Source of the DNA: an uncultured Sphingomonadaceae bacterium | Lineage (GTDB): Bacteria > Pseudomonadota > Alphaproteobacteria > Sphingomonadales > Sphingomonadaceae | Length of the DNA: 64,000 nucleotides | Direction: 5' to 3' | Assembly (NCBI GenBank): GCA_947488845.1 | Contig: CANLBM010000005.1 | Span: 62,001 to 126,000, forward strand | In this document: positions 38,002 through 46,831 of the stretch, piece after piece | Layout: each line of letters opens with the position of its first letter | How positions within the stretch are numbered: the stretch's first letter is position 1 | Program-made: the position numbers and the translations under genes | The notes under the pieces: model-generated | Databases searched by the model: none | The model's input: only the letters and a program-made list of their open reading frames with translations | Told to the model about the DNA's origin: nothing

Positions 38002-39613
38002 CAGCGTCCTCCCCGGCTTCTTCAGTAGCAGCCGCTGCCGCTGGCTCGTCTTCGTCCTCGAACCAGTGCGCGCGGGCCGCCATGATGATCTCGTTGCCCT
38101 GTTCTTCGGTCAGACCATATTTGGCCAACACACCGTCCGGCTCGGGCTTACGGGTATCATTGCGACGACGCGGTTCCGATTTCCGCTTCAGGACCAGTTC
38201 GTCTGTCGCGAGATCGGCAACATCATCGAGCGTTTTGAGACCGGCTTCACCAAGCGTCACCAGCATGGCTTCGGTCAGATGCGGCAGTTCCGCAATTGCA
38301 TCCTCCACGCCAAGTTCGGTACGTTTTTCCCGCGCAGCCGCTTCACGCCGGTCCAGCGCTTCGAGAGCACGGTTCTGGAGTTCAGCCGCCAGTTCTTCGT
38401 CAAAGCCTTCGATGTTGGAGATTTCTTCCGGCGCGACATAGGCGACTTCTTCAAGCTCGCTGAAGCCTTCGGCCACCAGGAGCTGCGACAATGTTTCGTC
38501 AACATCCAGATCTTCCTGGAACATCTCGGTACGGGCAGCAAATTCGGCTTGCCGTTTTTCGCTCGAGTCCGCTTCGGTCATGATGTCGATCGCAAGACCG
38601 GTCAGTTGCGAGGCCAGGCGGACATTCTGTCCGCGACGGCCAATGGCAAGACTGAGTTGATCATCGGGAACAACGACTTCGATGCGGCCTTCTTCCTCGT
38701 CGATAACAACGCGGCTGACTGTCGCTGGCTGCAAGGCATTGACGACGAATGTCGCAATATCTTCCGACCAGGGAATGATGTCGATTTTTTCGCCCTGCAT
38801 TTCCTGCACCACGGCCTGAACACGGCTACCCTTCATGCCGACGCATGCGCCAACCGGGTCAATCGAACTATCGTGGCTGATCACACCGATCTTGGCGCGA
38901 GAGCCCGGATCGCGGGCTGCAGCCTTGATTTCGATAATGCCGTCGTAAATTTCCGGCACTTCCTGTGCGAACAGATGCCGCATGAAATCAGGATGCGCGC
39001 GGGACAGGAATATCTGGGGCCCGCGATTTTCACGGCGCACGTCAAGGATGAGCGAACGCACGCGATCACCGACCCGGGCGGCTTCGCGCGGAATTTGCTG
39101 GTCGCGGCGAATAACGCCTTCTGCACGGCCAAGGTCAACGACCACATGGCCAAATTCGACGGACTTCACCACACCGGTGATAATCTCTCCGGCACGTTCC
39201 TTGAATTCTTCAAACTGCCGGTCGCGTTCGGCATCCCGAACTTTCTGGAAAATCACCTGCTTGGCCGACTGCGCATCAATGCGCCCGAGATCGACTTCCG
39301 GCAGCGGATCGACGATGAAATCGCCAACGCTGGAGCCTGGCTCGAGCTTCTCGGCCTGCTTGATATCGACCTGCTTGAAATAGTCTTCGACTTCGTCAAC
39401 CACTTCGACAACCCGCCACAAGCGCAAATCGCCGGTTTTAACGTCGAGTTTCGCGCGAATGTCGTTCTCTGCGCCATAGCGGGCACGCGCCGCTTTCTGG
39501 ATCGCCTCTTCCAGCGCTTCGATCACGATCGACTTGTCGATCATTTTTTCCGTTGCAACGGCGGTCGCGATAGCGAGCAATTCGGCTTTATTGGCTGAAA
39601 TAGCACTGCCCAT
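37982..39613 (-). CDS. nusA: Transcription termination/antitermination factor NusA
   Basis: Binds RNA polymerase and nascent RNA to control pausing, termination and antitermination. The 543-residue protein shows the N-terminal polymerase-binding domain, S1 domain (about 135-200, with EIITGVVKSVEFGHVVVDLG), KH1 and KH2 (with GVISHDSSIDPVGACVGMKGSR and LAIGRRGQNVRLASQLTG), and a C-terminal acidic region with helix-hairpin-helix-type repeats (LLVAEGFSELEEVAYV, LGEAGLKTLDDVADL). This is the alphaproteobacterial layout. It follows rimP by 2 bp and overlaps ylxR. Confidence 0.98.
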   Translation of the reverse strand: MGSAISANKAELLAIATAVATEKMIDKSIVIEALEEAIQKAARARYGAENDIRAKLDVKTGDLRLWRVVEVVDEVEDYFKQVDIKQAEKLEPGSSVGDFIVDPLPEVDLGRIDAQSAKQVIFQKVRDAERDRQFEEFKERAGEIITGVVKSVEFGHVVVDLGRAEGVIRRDQQIPREAARVGDRVRSLILDVRRENRGPQIFLSRAHPDFMRHLFAQEVPEIYDGIIEIKAAARDPGSRAKIGVISHDSSIDPVGACVGMKGSRVQAVVQEMQGEKIDIIPWSEDIATFVVNALQPATVSRVVIDEEEGRIEVVVPDDQLSLAIGRRGQNVRLASQLTGLAIDIMTEADSSEKRQAEFAARTEMFQEDLDVDETLSQLLVAEGFSELEEVAYVAPEEISNIEGFDEELAAELQNRALEALDRREAAAREKRTELGVEDAIAELPHLTEAMLVTLGEAGLKTLDDVADLATDELVLKRKSEPRRRNDTRKPEPDGVLAKYGLTEEQGNEIIMAARAHWFEDEDEPAAAAATEEAGEDADAESTQ

Positions 39614-39615
39614 GA

Positions 39616-40173
39616 TTAGTCTTCCTGTTCTTCTAAAGTCTGTTCTTCAATCTCGTCTGCACCCGCGGTGGAAACCGGAATGGTTGCAGCAATCAGTGCG
39701 TCGGTCAGAATCAGTTTCGCACTATGGACATTTGCCAAGGGCGTCTCCTGACTTCCCGTCTCCCGATCGTCAATCTTTATTATGTCGCCTGCAATGCCTT
39801 CAAGCTGGCCGCGAAGCTGTTTCTTGCCGGCGATAGCCTCGATCAGGTTGATCCGCGCTTCATGGCCGGACCAATTTTGATAGTCAGCAGCGCGTGTTAA
39901 CGGCCGGTCGATGCCTGGCGAACTGACTTCCAGCCGATAGGCATAGGCGATCGGGTCACGGCCTTCTTCTTCCATCATATCGAACTTCGCCGAGATGCGA
40001 CGCGACAAAGCGGCGCAGTCATCAATACCCAATTGTCCGGTCTCCGGACGCTCGGCCATGATCTGCAAAGTGGGTTCTTCCGCTCCGGACACGAACTCCA
40101 CCCGCACCAGATCAAAGCCCAAAGCATCTGCTTCCGGCTTGATCAAATCTGTCAGTGTCGCGATATCGGTCAA
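39616..40173 (-). CDS. rimP: Ribosome maturation factor RimP
   Basis: Small-subunit maturation factor and first gene of the nusA-infB transcript. The 185-residue protein has the N-terminal domain with ALGFDLVRVEFVSGAEEPTLQIMAERPE, the DDCAALSRRISAKFD helix and the SSPGIDRPLTRAADY motif at the junction, then an SH3-like C-terminal domain. The acidic C-terminal tail (EIEEQTLEEQED) is an extension. The promoter for the operon should lie in the 125 bp before it. Confidence 0.96.
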   Translation of the reverse strand: MTDIATLTDLIKPEADALGFDLVRVEFVSGAEEPTLQIMAERPETGQLGIDDCAALSRRISAKFDMMEEEGRDPIAYAYRLEVSSPGIDRPLTRAADYQNWSGHEARINLIEAIAGKKQLRGQLEGIAGDIIKIDDRETGSQETPLANVHSAKLILTDALIAATIPVSTAGADEIEEQTLEEQED

Positions 40174-40298
40174 ATAAATTCCATTTCCGTATGCATAAAC
40201 CTTGGTTGCCGGCCCCGTCTGGCGCCAGCCCCTTCAAATCTCACAATGTTGGGATGACTGCTATTTAGGGAGAGATTCTCGATATTGCAACGTCTGAT

Positions 40299-41273
40299 TC
40301 AAACAGCCACAATATTATAGACGAGCAGAGCCAGATAAGTGACCAGCAATATACCACCTTCCATGCGCGTTATCCTTCGCCCGGTTGCAGCGAATATCAG
40401 CAGCAAGACGGAAGCTGCTATCAGGACAGGCAGGCCGAAATTGGCAATTTCACCGGGGATCGTGCCGGGAGCGATGATGGCGGTGACGCCACCAATAAGC
40501 AGCAGATTGAAGATATTCGAGCCCAGTACATTACCCAATGCAACCGCGCTTGCACCCTTATAGGCCGCGATCACCGAGGTCACCAGTTCGGGTAACGAGG
40601 TCCCGATAGCGATGGCGGTCAAACCGATTACCGCTTCGCTCATGCCGACGAGACGCGCAAGATCGATCGCGCCCTCGACCAGCCACCGGCCGCCCATCAC
40701 GATCAGGATAATCCCCAAGACGAGCAACAGAATCGAGCGCCAAAGCGGTTGCACGTCGTGCAAATGCGTGTCTGATACCTCCAGAGCCTCGGCTTTTTCA
40801 TGCAGTGCCGTTGCCCCTGCCGGCTGCGTCTGCTCCGCCCGATAGGCATAAGCCAGATAGGCCAGCAAAATGATCAGAAAAGCGCTGCCTATCGCGACGG
40901 TGATACCCGTAGTGCTCGCTACCAGCCACAAAATGACTGTCGCGACCAATGCCAGGCCGCCGTCGCGCCATAATGGGCCGCGTGGCACGACTACCGGCAG
41001 GATGAGAGATGCGGCACCGAGGATCAGCAGGCTGTTTGCCAAATTGGAACCAACGATATTGCCCCAGGCAATGCCTGGTGATCCGGCAAGCGCCGCTTCG
41101 ACGCTGGCCACCAGCTCGGGTGCCGACGTACCGAACCCGACAATCGTCAATCCGATCAAAAGCTCGGACATCCCTGCCTTTTCCGCCACGCGGACGGCCC
41201 CGCGCACCAGCAGTTCACCACCAAGGATCAGGACGACAAATCCTGCAAGGAGAAGCAAAAGCGGTATCAGCAC
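40299..41273 (-). CDS. Calcium/sodium antiporter of the CaCA family
   Basis: Inner-membrane cation exchanger of the YrbG type. The 324-residue protein has two homologous halves of five helices each. Each half carries an alpha repeat: GFGTSAPELVASVEAALAG with GNIVGSNLANSLLILG in the first, and AIGTSLPELVTSVIAAYKG with GNVLGSNIFNLLLIGG in the second. The conserved Glu (APELV/LPELV) and Asn residues of the ion-binding site are there. A central cytoplasmic loop is rich in Glu and His. It stands between the rimP operon and argG without an obvious partner. Confidence 0.92.
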   Translation of the reverse strand: MLIPLLLLLAGFVVLILGGELLVRGAVRVAEKAGMSELLIGLTIVGFGTSAPELVASVEAALAGSPGIAWGNIVGSNLANSLLILGAASLILPVVVPRGPLWRDGGLALVATVILWLVASTTGITVAIGSAFLIILLAYLAYAYRAEQTQPAGATALHEKAEALEVSDTHLHDVQPLWRSILLLVLGIILIVMGGRWLVEGAIDLARLVGMSEAVIGLTAIAIGTSLPELVTSVIAAYKGASAVALGNVLGSNIFNLLLIGGVTAIIAPGTIPGEIANFGLPVLIAASVLLLIFAATGRRITRMEGGILLVTYLALLVYNIVAV

Positions 41274-41363
41274 CGTTCTTGCACCTCAGCGGCAGCAATC
41301 GCGGCGAGACATGTCACCCGATCAGCACCGCAATTCCGCGCCATGCGCGGAGGACAGCAGGTC

Positions 41364-42581
41364 CTAGCCATTACGCTTGCCGAGCAATTTCAACCGCAGC
41401 GCATTAAGCTTGATAAACCCTTCTGCGTCCTTCTGGTCATAGGCACCGGCATCATCCTCGAATGTCACCACTTTTTCGCTGTAAAGACTATCGGGCGACT
41501 TGCGTCCAACGACGCTCACCGAGCCCTTGTAGAGCTTCAGTCGCACGGTGCCGTTGACCCGTGCCTGACTGTGGTCGATCGCCGCCTGCAGCATCTCGCG
41601 CTCCGGCGAAAACCAGAAACCGTTATAGACCAGCTCGGCATAGCGGGGCGCTAGCTCATCCTTCAGATGCGCCGCACCGCGATCCAGCGTCAGTTGCTCG
41701 ATACCGCGATGGGCTGCGTGATATATGGTCCCGCCGGGCGTTTCGTACATGCCGCGCGATTTCATGCCGATATAGCGGTTTTCAACCAGATCCAGCCGCC
41801 CGATGCCGTGCTCGCGGCCATAATCGTTGAGCTTCTCGAGCAAAGTCGCCGGGCTCATAGCCTCGCCATTGATCGCGACGCCGTCACCGCGCTCAAAGTC
41901 GACCGTGATATATTCAGGCGTATCCGGCGCATCTTCGGGATTATTGGTCCGCGAATAGACATAGTCGGGAACCTCTTCCCACGGATCTTCCAGCACTTTG
42001 CCTTCAGAAGACGTGTGCAGCATATTGGCATCGCACGAAAACGGCGATTCTCCGCGCTTGTCCTTGGGAATCGGAATCTGGTGTTTTTCGGCAAATTCGA
42101 TCAGCCGGGTGCGACTGGTGAGATCCCATTCGCGCCACGGAGCGATTACTTTCACGTCCGGATCAAGGCCATAATAGCCGAGCTCGAAGCGGATCTGGTC
42201 GTTGCCCTTGCCGGTTGCGCCATGGGCCACAGCATCGGCGCCGGTCAGCTTGGCAATCTCGATCTGGCGCTTGGAAATCAGCGGCCGGGCGATCGAGGTG
42301 CCGAGCAGGTAGAGACCCTCATAAAGCGCGTTGGCGCGCATCATCGGAAAGACGAAATCCTTGACGAATTCTTCGCGCAGATCGTCGATAAAAATATGTT
42401 CAGGTTTGACACCGAGCGTTTCGGCAACACGGCGCGCAGGACCCAATTCCTCACCCTGCCCCAGATCGGCGGTGAAGGTCACCACTTCGCACTGATATTC
42501 CTGCTGCAGCCATTTCAGGATAACGCTGGTATCAAGGCCGCCGGAAAAGGCCAGAACCACACGCTTTACGGAATCGCTCAT
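41364..42581 (-). CDS. argG: Argininosuccinate synthase
   Basis: Condenses citrulline and aspartate to argininosuccinate with ATP, the penultimate step of arginine synthesis. The 405-residue protein has the PP-loop [15 protein letters not shown] (near 9-23), [11 protein letters not shown], and the substrate-binding [19 protein letters not shown] and [19 protein letters not shown] 42581 is preferred over a TTG at 42596. It stands alone with its own upstream region of about 120 bp, where no ARG box could be recognised. Confidence 0.97.
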   Translation of the reverse strand: MSDSVKRVVLAFSGGLDTSVILKWLQQEYQCEVVTFTADLGQGEELGPARRVAETLGVKPEHIFIDDLREEFVKDFVFPMMRANALYEGLYLLGTSIARPLISKRQIEIAKLTGADAVAHGATGKGNDQIRFELGYYGLDPDVKVIAPWREWDLTSRTRLIEFAEKHQIPIPKDKRGESPFSCDANMLHTSSEGKVLEDPWEEVPDYVYSRTNNPEDAPDTPEYITVDFERGDGVAINGEAMSPATLLEKLNDYGREHGIGRLDLVENRYIGMKSRGMYETPGGTIYHAAHRGIEQLTLDRGAAHLKDELAPRYAELVYNGFWFSPEREMLQAAIDHSQARVNGTVRLKLYKGSVSVVGRKSPDSLYSEKVVTFEDDAGAYDQKDAEGFIKLNALRLKLLGKRNG

Positions 42582-42699
42582 TTTATCGTCTTTCAAACTA
42601 TGAAGCCCAGATTAGACTGGCCGCCTAACAGGGTCCAAATTTCCGCGCAATATGATATATCCGCGATAGATGAAGTCTCTGGCGCAAGATGAAAATAAA

Positions 42700-43950
42700 C
42701 TACGCCGTCAAATTCTTCTCCGTATCTCCGATATAATTGCGCGTCAGCGGCAATGTTCGTCGATTGCGGCTGAACTGGATCTGGTAATTGCACATGCCTC
42801 CATTTTCGAACGCTGCCGTGGCGCCAGCCAGATAGAATATCCACATCCGGTAGAAACGCTCGTCATATAGGGCGATGATCTTCTCCCGGTTTTGCACTGT
42901 CCGCTTGTACCATTCGCGCAGGGTGAAGGCATAATGGAGCCGCAGATTCTCGACATCGGTCGCGATCAGGCGACATGGCTCGCTCGCCGCCAGCGTCTCG
43001 CTCAGCGCCGGTATATAGCCGCCCGGGAATATATATTTACGGGTAAAGGCATCGGTCGTGCCGGGTCCGCCCATCCGCCCGATCGTGTGCAACAGCATCA
43101 CGCCGTCGTCGGTCATCAGATTGGCGCAACAGCGGAAGAAGGTCCGGAATTGCGGTGTACCGACATGTTCGAACATGCCCACCGAGACAATCCGGTCGAA
43201 CGCCCCGGCATCGCGCTGGGCAAGATCACGATAGTCAATCAGTTCAAACTTTACCTTATCGGCCACGCCATCCCTGTCGGCCCGTTCCCGCGCCTTTTTG
43301 AGCTGCTCTTCGCTCAGCGTGATCCCGAGCACCTCGACCCCGGCCACGCGATTCAGATAGAGTGCCATGCCGCCCCAGCCGCAACCGATATCAAGCACCC
43401 TTTGGCCCGGCCTCAAATCCAGTTTTGCGGCGATATGCGCCTTCTTGTCAGCCTGCGCCTGTTCCAGAGACATATCCGGTCCGCGCCGGTCAAAATCCCA
43501 ATAGGCACAACTATATTGCAGATCGTCATCCAGAAACAGGTCGTAGAGATCATTACCGATATCGTAATGATGCGCGACATTGCTCTTTGATCGACCGGGA
43601 AGATTGATACCATCCAGCGCAGCCGCTGCCCCATCACGGACTTTCTTCAAGATACCCGGCTCGCTGAGCCTCCCGCCGCGCTCGAAGGGCTTGTTGGCGC
43701 GCAACAGCTGCACCAGTTGCATGATATCGCCCTGTTCCACGATCAGCCGGCCATCCATGAACGTCTCTGCTGCGCCGAGCCGCGGATCGAGCAATATTTG
43801 CCGCGCCACATTCTTGTCCGCGAGCCGGATCCCGATATCGGGATAGCCGTCGGTCGGCGTGCCATATGCTTCGGTCGATCCGTCGGGATGTGTGATCTTA
43901 ATAGAACCCTTTTCAATCACGCTTTTCAGAAAACGTCCCAAAATCGACAT
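42700..43950 (-). CDS. Cyclopropane-fatty-acyl-phospholipid synthase family protein
   Basis: S-adenosylmethionine-dependent enzyme that adds a methylene group across double bonds of membrane lipids, or a close relative. The N-terminal domain carries RLGAAETFMDGRLIV and SNVAHHYDIGNDLYDLFLD, the family mark. The SAM domain has VLDIGCGWGGMALYLNRVAG, then LSEEQLKKARERA, IVSVGMFEHVG with the active-site His-Val-Gly, and a late GGMCNYQIQFSRNR. The 416-residue length fits the CFA synthase group. ATG 43950 is preceded by GGGAG. It ends about 120 bp from argG and starts 36 bp after the molybdoenzyme gene's stop, but no link between them is evident. Confidence 0.9.
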   Translation of the reverse strand: MSILGRFLKSVIEKGSIKITHPDGSTEAYGTPTDGYPDIGIRLADKNVARQILLDPRLGAAETFMDGRLIVEQGDIMQLVQLLRANKPFERGGRLSEPGILKKVRDGAAAALDGINLPGRSKSNVAHHYDIGNDLYDLFLDDDLQYSCAYWDFDRRGPDMSLEQAQADKKAHIAAKLDLRPGQRVLDIGCGWGGMALYLNRVAGVEVLGITLSEEQLKKARERADRDGVADKVKFELIDYRDLAQRDAGAFDRIVSVGMFEHVGTPQFRTFFRCCANLMTDDGVMLLHTIGRMGGPGTTDAFTRKYIFPGGYIPALSETLAASEPCRLIATDVENLRLHYAFTLREWYKRTVQNREKIIALYDERFYRMWIFYLAGATAAFENGGMCNYQIQFSRNRRTLPLTRNYIGDTEKNLTA

Positions 43951-43986
43951 TTTTTTACTCCCAAGAGAACACAATAAGCTTAATAA

Positions 43987-44745
43987 TCAGATTCCCGCAT
44001 ACCATTCATAATTGGCTACATCCTGCCAGTAACCGCCCTTGCCCTCGCCAATTCCTGCCAGCGATGCGACCGCTTCTATCCCCGTCACATATTTGGCCTG
44101 TTTATAGCCCAATTGCCGTTCCACTCTGAGCCGCAATGGTGCTCCATTCTCGATCGGCAACGGCTCTCCGTTCAACCGGTGCGCCAACATCGTCTGTGGA
44201 TGGAAGCCGTCAATCAAGTCGATGCTCTCGTAATAAGGCCGGCCGCCCAGCCGGTCGGCGCAGTGAAATACCAGAAATTTCGCGCTGCTTTTCAGCTGCG
44301 CAAGATCCAGCAGAATTTTCAGCGGGACCCCCGTCCATTGCCCGATCGCGCTCCAGCCCTCGACACAGTCGTGCCGGGTGATCTGGGTCCGCTGTGGCAG
44401 GGATTGTAGCGCCGCAAGGCTGAATTGCTGCGGCTTGGCGAACAGACCGGTAAATCGCAGTCGCCAGTTGGCAAACCCCTGAGCGGCGCTCGCGGCATAG
44501 TCGGCGGTGCCGGGATCGCGGGTGCCGTTGGCCCGGAATTTGGGAGAAAGATCGACCAAGTCATATTCGCTCGCCAGTTCCATCCGGTCGCCCAGAGCGC
44601 GCTGGACCGTGAAATTGGCGGTTTCGGCGCTCGCCAGCATATCCTGAAATGCAGGACTCCGGTTGAGCGCATCGCAACCGGACAACAGGCTCCCCGCGCC
44701 AATTGCCGCGCTGCTGATCAATTTCCGGCGGGTGATAATCGTCAT
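43987..44745 (-). CDS. Molybdopterin-dependent oxidoreductase, exported, possible Tat lipoprotein
   Basis: A 252-residue enzyme of the sulfite oxidase/MsrP-like molybdopterin superfamily. N-terminus MTIITRRKLISSAAIGAGSLL has twin arginines (residues 6-7) followed directly by a lipobox LLSGC, so it may be exported folded by Tat and lipidated. The Mo-ligand cysteine lies in RHDCVEGWSAIGQWTG, followed by the family's pterin-contact stretches (DLIDGFHPQTMLAHRLNGEPLP and LRLRVERQLGYKQAKYV). The start overlaps the stop of the cytochrome b gene (ATGA). Together they form a two-part redox unit like MsrP-MsrQ, but the substrate cannot be told. Confidence 0.85.
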   Translation of the reverse strand: MTIITRRKLISSAAIGAGSLLSGCDALNRSPAFQDMLASAETANFTVQRALGDRMELASEYDLVDLSPKFRANGTRDPGTADYAASAAQGFANWRLRFTGLFAKPQQFSLAALQSLPQRTQITRHDCVEGWSAIGQWTGVPLKILLDLAQLKSSAKFLVFHCADRLGGRPYYESIDLIDGFHPQTMLAHRLNGEPLPIENGAPLRLRVERQLGYKQAKYVTGIEAVASLAGIGEGKGGYWQDVANYEWYAGI

Positions 44746-45536
44746 CGCGACGGCTCCTTCCGTTCTCCACCTGAAATCATCGCTCCGATTTGCCGAAATG
44801 GACCGGAAAGCAGAACCATCACCATATGGATCAGGAAAAACAGCACCAGGAGGAACGCTGCAATAAAATGGAGCGAACGCGCTGACTGGCGGCCTCCGAA
44901 CAGATTGGTCAAAATCGGCCAGTTGGCATCCATCGCCGGAGACATGGTCAGGCCCGTGAAAATCATGAGTGGCAAGAGGACGAAAATCACTCCGATATAG
45001 CTCAGCTTCTGAATGCTGTTATAATCCTCGCCCACCGAATGGCGGATTGCCCGCAGGCTCATATGGTTTCGGAAAGACCGCCACAGATGCGACGGGCGCC
45101 ATTCCTTGCGACGCATATGAAGGTCGCGGAAAATGTGACGGTTCCAGAGAGATCGGAGCATGAAAAAGCCCAGGCCAAAGCTGAAAATCCACGCGAAAAA
45201 GAAATGCCAGCGCCGGCCATCGGCCAGACTGTAGCTTGAAGGAATGGTTGCCCAGCCCGGAAAAGCCCATGTCTGGGTCCGGCCCTGACTATCCTGCCAA
45301 TTGCCCAGAAAGCCAGTTGTCTCGAGGCGCAGTTCACCCAATCGCAAATAACCCATCCGCTCCGAGGAGCCGACCGCCATCCAGGCATAGTCATCATTCG
45401 CGCCATATTCGCCCCAATAGAGTCGGGGGTGGGCATTGAAAATCGTCAGACCACTCATCAGCAATACCACCAGGCACAGCGCATTAATCCAGTGCCACAG
45501 ACGCGTGGTCAGGCGGTGACGTTTCCGGGTGGGCAT
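44742..45536 (-). CDS. Cytochrome b/b6 domain membrane protein, molybdoenzyme partner
   Basis: A 264-residue membrane cytochrome b with four main helices. Probable haem ligands are RLWHWINALCLVVLLMSG, GRRWHFFFAWIFSFGLG and ARSLHFIAAFLLVLFFLIH. This fold passes electrons between the quinone pool and a periplasmic partner, here most likely the molybdoenzyme encoded next and overlapping by four bases. ATG 45536 has AAGGA seven bases upstream and is preferred over 45554. It diverges from the beta-barrel gene across 245 bp. Confidence 0.85.
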   Translation of the reverse strand: MPTRKRHRLTTRLWHWINALCLVVLLMSGLTIFNAHPRLYWGEYGANDDYAWMAVGSSERMGYLRLGELRLETTGFLGNWQDSQGRTQTWAFPGWATIPSSYSLADGRRWHFFFAWIFSFGLGFFMLRSLWNRHIFRDLHMRRKEWRPSHLWRSFRNHMSLRAIRHSVGEDYNSIQKLSYIGVIFVLLPLMIFTGLTMSPAMDANWPILTNLFGGRQSARSLHFIAAFLLVLFFLIHMVMVLLSGPFRQIGAMISGGERKEPSR

Positions 45537-45575
45537 GATTGCGTCCTTCGGCATGATTATACTCTAGCCATTGGT

Positions 45576-45594
45576 TCGGGCTTGCCAAGCCCGA
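45576..45594. repeat. Hairpin in the divergent region before the cytochrome b gene
   Basis: TCGGGCTT-GCC-AAGCCCGA is a perfect 8-bp stem. Both neighbouring genes point away from it, so it is not a terminator of either. It could be an operator or lie in the 5' leader of the cytochrome b-molybdoenzyme transcript. Confidence 0.45.
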
Positions 45595-45630
45595 CGTTAC
45601 AACGGGCAACTGTTGCATATCCACAACACA

Positions 45631-45642
45631 GTTCTCGAGAAC
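45631..45642. promoter_or_regulatory. Perfect palindrome GTTCTCGAGAAC
   Basis: A 12-bp perfect palindrome about 34 bp upstream of the candidate -35 box of the beta-barrel gene. It may be a regulator site; no regulator is known for it. Confidence 0.3.
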
Positions 45643-45675
45643 GGCATTTGTTACAATTTTAATTCAGTCGTGCAG

Positions 45676-45703
45676 TTGTCATTCATGTTTGTAAACTTAT
45701 ATC
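45676..45703 (+). promoter_or_regulatory. Candidate promoter of the beta-barrel gene
   Basis: TTGTCA, a 16-bp spacer and TATATC lie in an AT-rich stretch and would give a leader of about 70 bases. The surrounding 190 bp are clearly richer in A and T than the rest of the window. Confidence 0.4.
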
Positions 45704-45781
45704 AACAGTCGACCACGAAAGAACAATCAAAGATCAATAAAAGTAGTGGTCGTTTAATCGCAAAACCAAGGAACAAATAAA

Positions 45782-46321
45782 ATGAAAAATGTAACAATAG
45801 CGGTTGCTATTGCAGCATCTGTGCTTGCGTCCCCCGCAATGGCTCAGGAAAAAGGCGACTTTTCTGGCGTTAAAGCCACTGCTATCGCTGGATATGACAA
45901 TATTGACCTCGACATCGACGGTGTCGATAACGTTGATGGATTTCTTTACGGTGCTGCACTGGGATATGACGTCCAATCGGGCAATATTGTCTATGGTGCG
46001 GAGCTGGAAGCAACCGAGTCCACGAGCAAAATTTCCAACGGTGTAGATCGTGTCGACGCCGGTCGTGACCTCTATGCCGGCGCTCGCCTTGGCTATGTCG
46101 TTGGCGGCTCGGCCCTGCTCTACGCAAAAGCTGGCTACACCAATACTCGCGTGTCTTCCCCCGGACTCGGCGGCTATAACGGCGACGGCGTTCGTGTCGG
46201 TGCCGGTGTCGAATATAAGCTGAGCGACAAGATGTTCGCCCGCGGCGAATATCGCTACAGCAACTACGAAGACGGCATTTCCCGGAACCAGGGTCTCGTC
46301 AGTCTCGGCGTAAAATTCTAA
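45782..46321 (+). CDS. Outer-membrane beta-barrel protein (porin/OmpA-like family)
   Basis: A 179-residue protein with a signal peptide (MKNVTIAVAIAASVLASPAM, cut after AMA) and an eight-stranded barrel pattern. Alternating strands include VKATAIAGYDNIDLD, GFLYGAALGYDV, IVYGAELEATES, DLYAGARLGYVVG, ALLYAKAGYTNTRV, VRVGAGVEYKL, MFARGEYRYSNYED and a final GLVSLGVKF ending in phenylalanine, the usual barrel C-terminus for BAM recognition. The family includes small opacity-like porins of alphaproteobacteria. A strong candidate promoter and a textbook terminator frame the gene, suggesting a highly expressed single-gene transcript. Confidence 0.9.
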   Translation: MKNVTIAVAIAASVLASPAMAQEKGDFSGVKATAIAGYDNIDLDIDGVDNVDGFLYGAALGYDVQSGNIVYGAELEATESTSKISNGVDRVDAGRDLYAGARLGYVVGGSALLYAKAGYTNTRVSSPGLGGYNGDGVRVGAGVEYKLSDKMFARGEYRYSNYEDGISRNQGLVSLGVKF

Positions 46322-46348
46322 TCCAGCCGGATTGACTCGAAACTGATC

Positions 46349-46377
46349 GGGCGGGTAGCAATACCCGCCCATTTTTT
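46349..46377 (+). terminator. Rho-independent terminator after the beta-barrel gene
   Basis: GGGCGGGTA-GCAA-TACCCGCCC (9-bp perfect stem) followed by ATTTTTTA, a clear intrinsic terminator on the plus strand. Confidence 0.93.
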
Positions 46378-46441
46378 ATCACTTTCAAAATTTTGCAATA
46401 TTCTCCAGAACATGCCTTGGTAACGGGAGGGACTGGATAAT

Positions 46442-46831
46442 ATGAGCACGTATAAACAGGTCATCAAACTGCAACCTGATCCGCTCGCGCCTTATGCTAT
46501 ATCGCCAGCATGGCAAGTGGGTGATTTGCTGTTTCTTTCCGGCCAGGCAGCCATCGATGAACAGGGGCAGATTGTCGGTATCAATGACTTCGACGCACAG
46601 TTGAAACAGGTCTTCACCAATATAGACCGCGTCCTTCGTGCGGCGGGTAGCAGCAGGGACCAGATTATCAAGGTCACGATCTATCTGACCGATATGGCCA
46701 ATTTCTCGAAAATTGTGGCGGCGCGAAAGATGTTTTTCACACCGCCCTATCCTGCCGATACAACCCTTGAAGTCAGGGCTTTGGCTCTGCCGGAATTGAT
46801 GGTCGAGATCGAAGTCATCGCAGCTGCCTAG
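46442..46831 (+). CDS. RidA family reactive-intermediate deaminase-like protein
   Basis: A 129-residue member of the RidA (YjgF/UK114) family, whose typical members hydrolyse reactive imines or enamines such as 2-aminoacrylate. Family features are the [13 protein letters not shown] strand, [36 protein letters not shown] and the key arginine in [21 protein letters not shown]. The usual motif R-(V/A)-A-V-A-x-LP is kept except for alanine/leucine changes, so deaminase activity is likely but not certain. GGGAGG lies upstream. It converges on rlmN, overlapping its stop by four bases. Confidence 0.88.
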   Translation: MSTYKQVIKLQPDPLAPYAISPAWQVGDLLFLSGQAAIDEQGQIVGINDFDAQLKQVFTNIDRVLRAAGSSRDQIIKVTIYLTDMANFSKIVAARKMFFTPPYPADTTLEVRALALPELMVEIEVIAAA

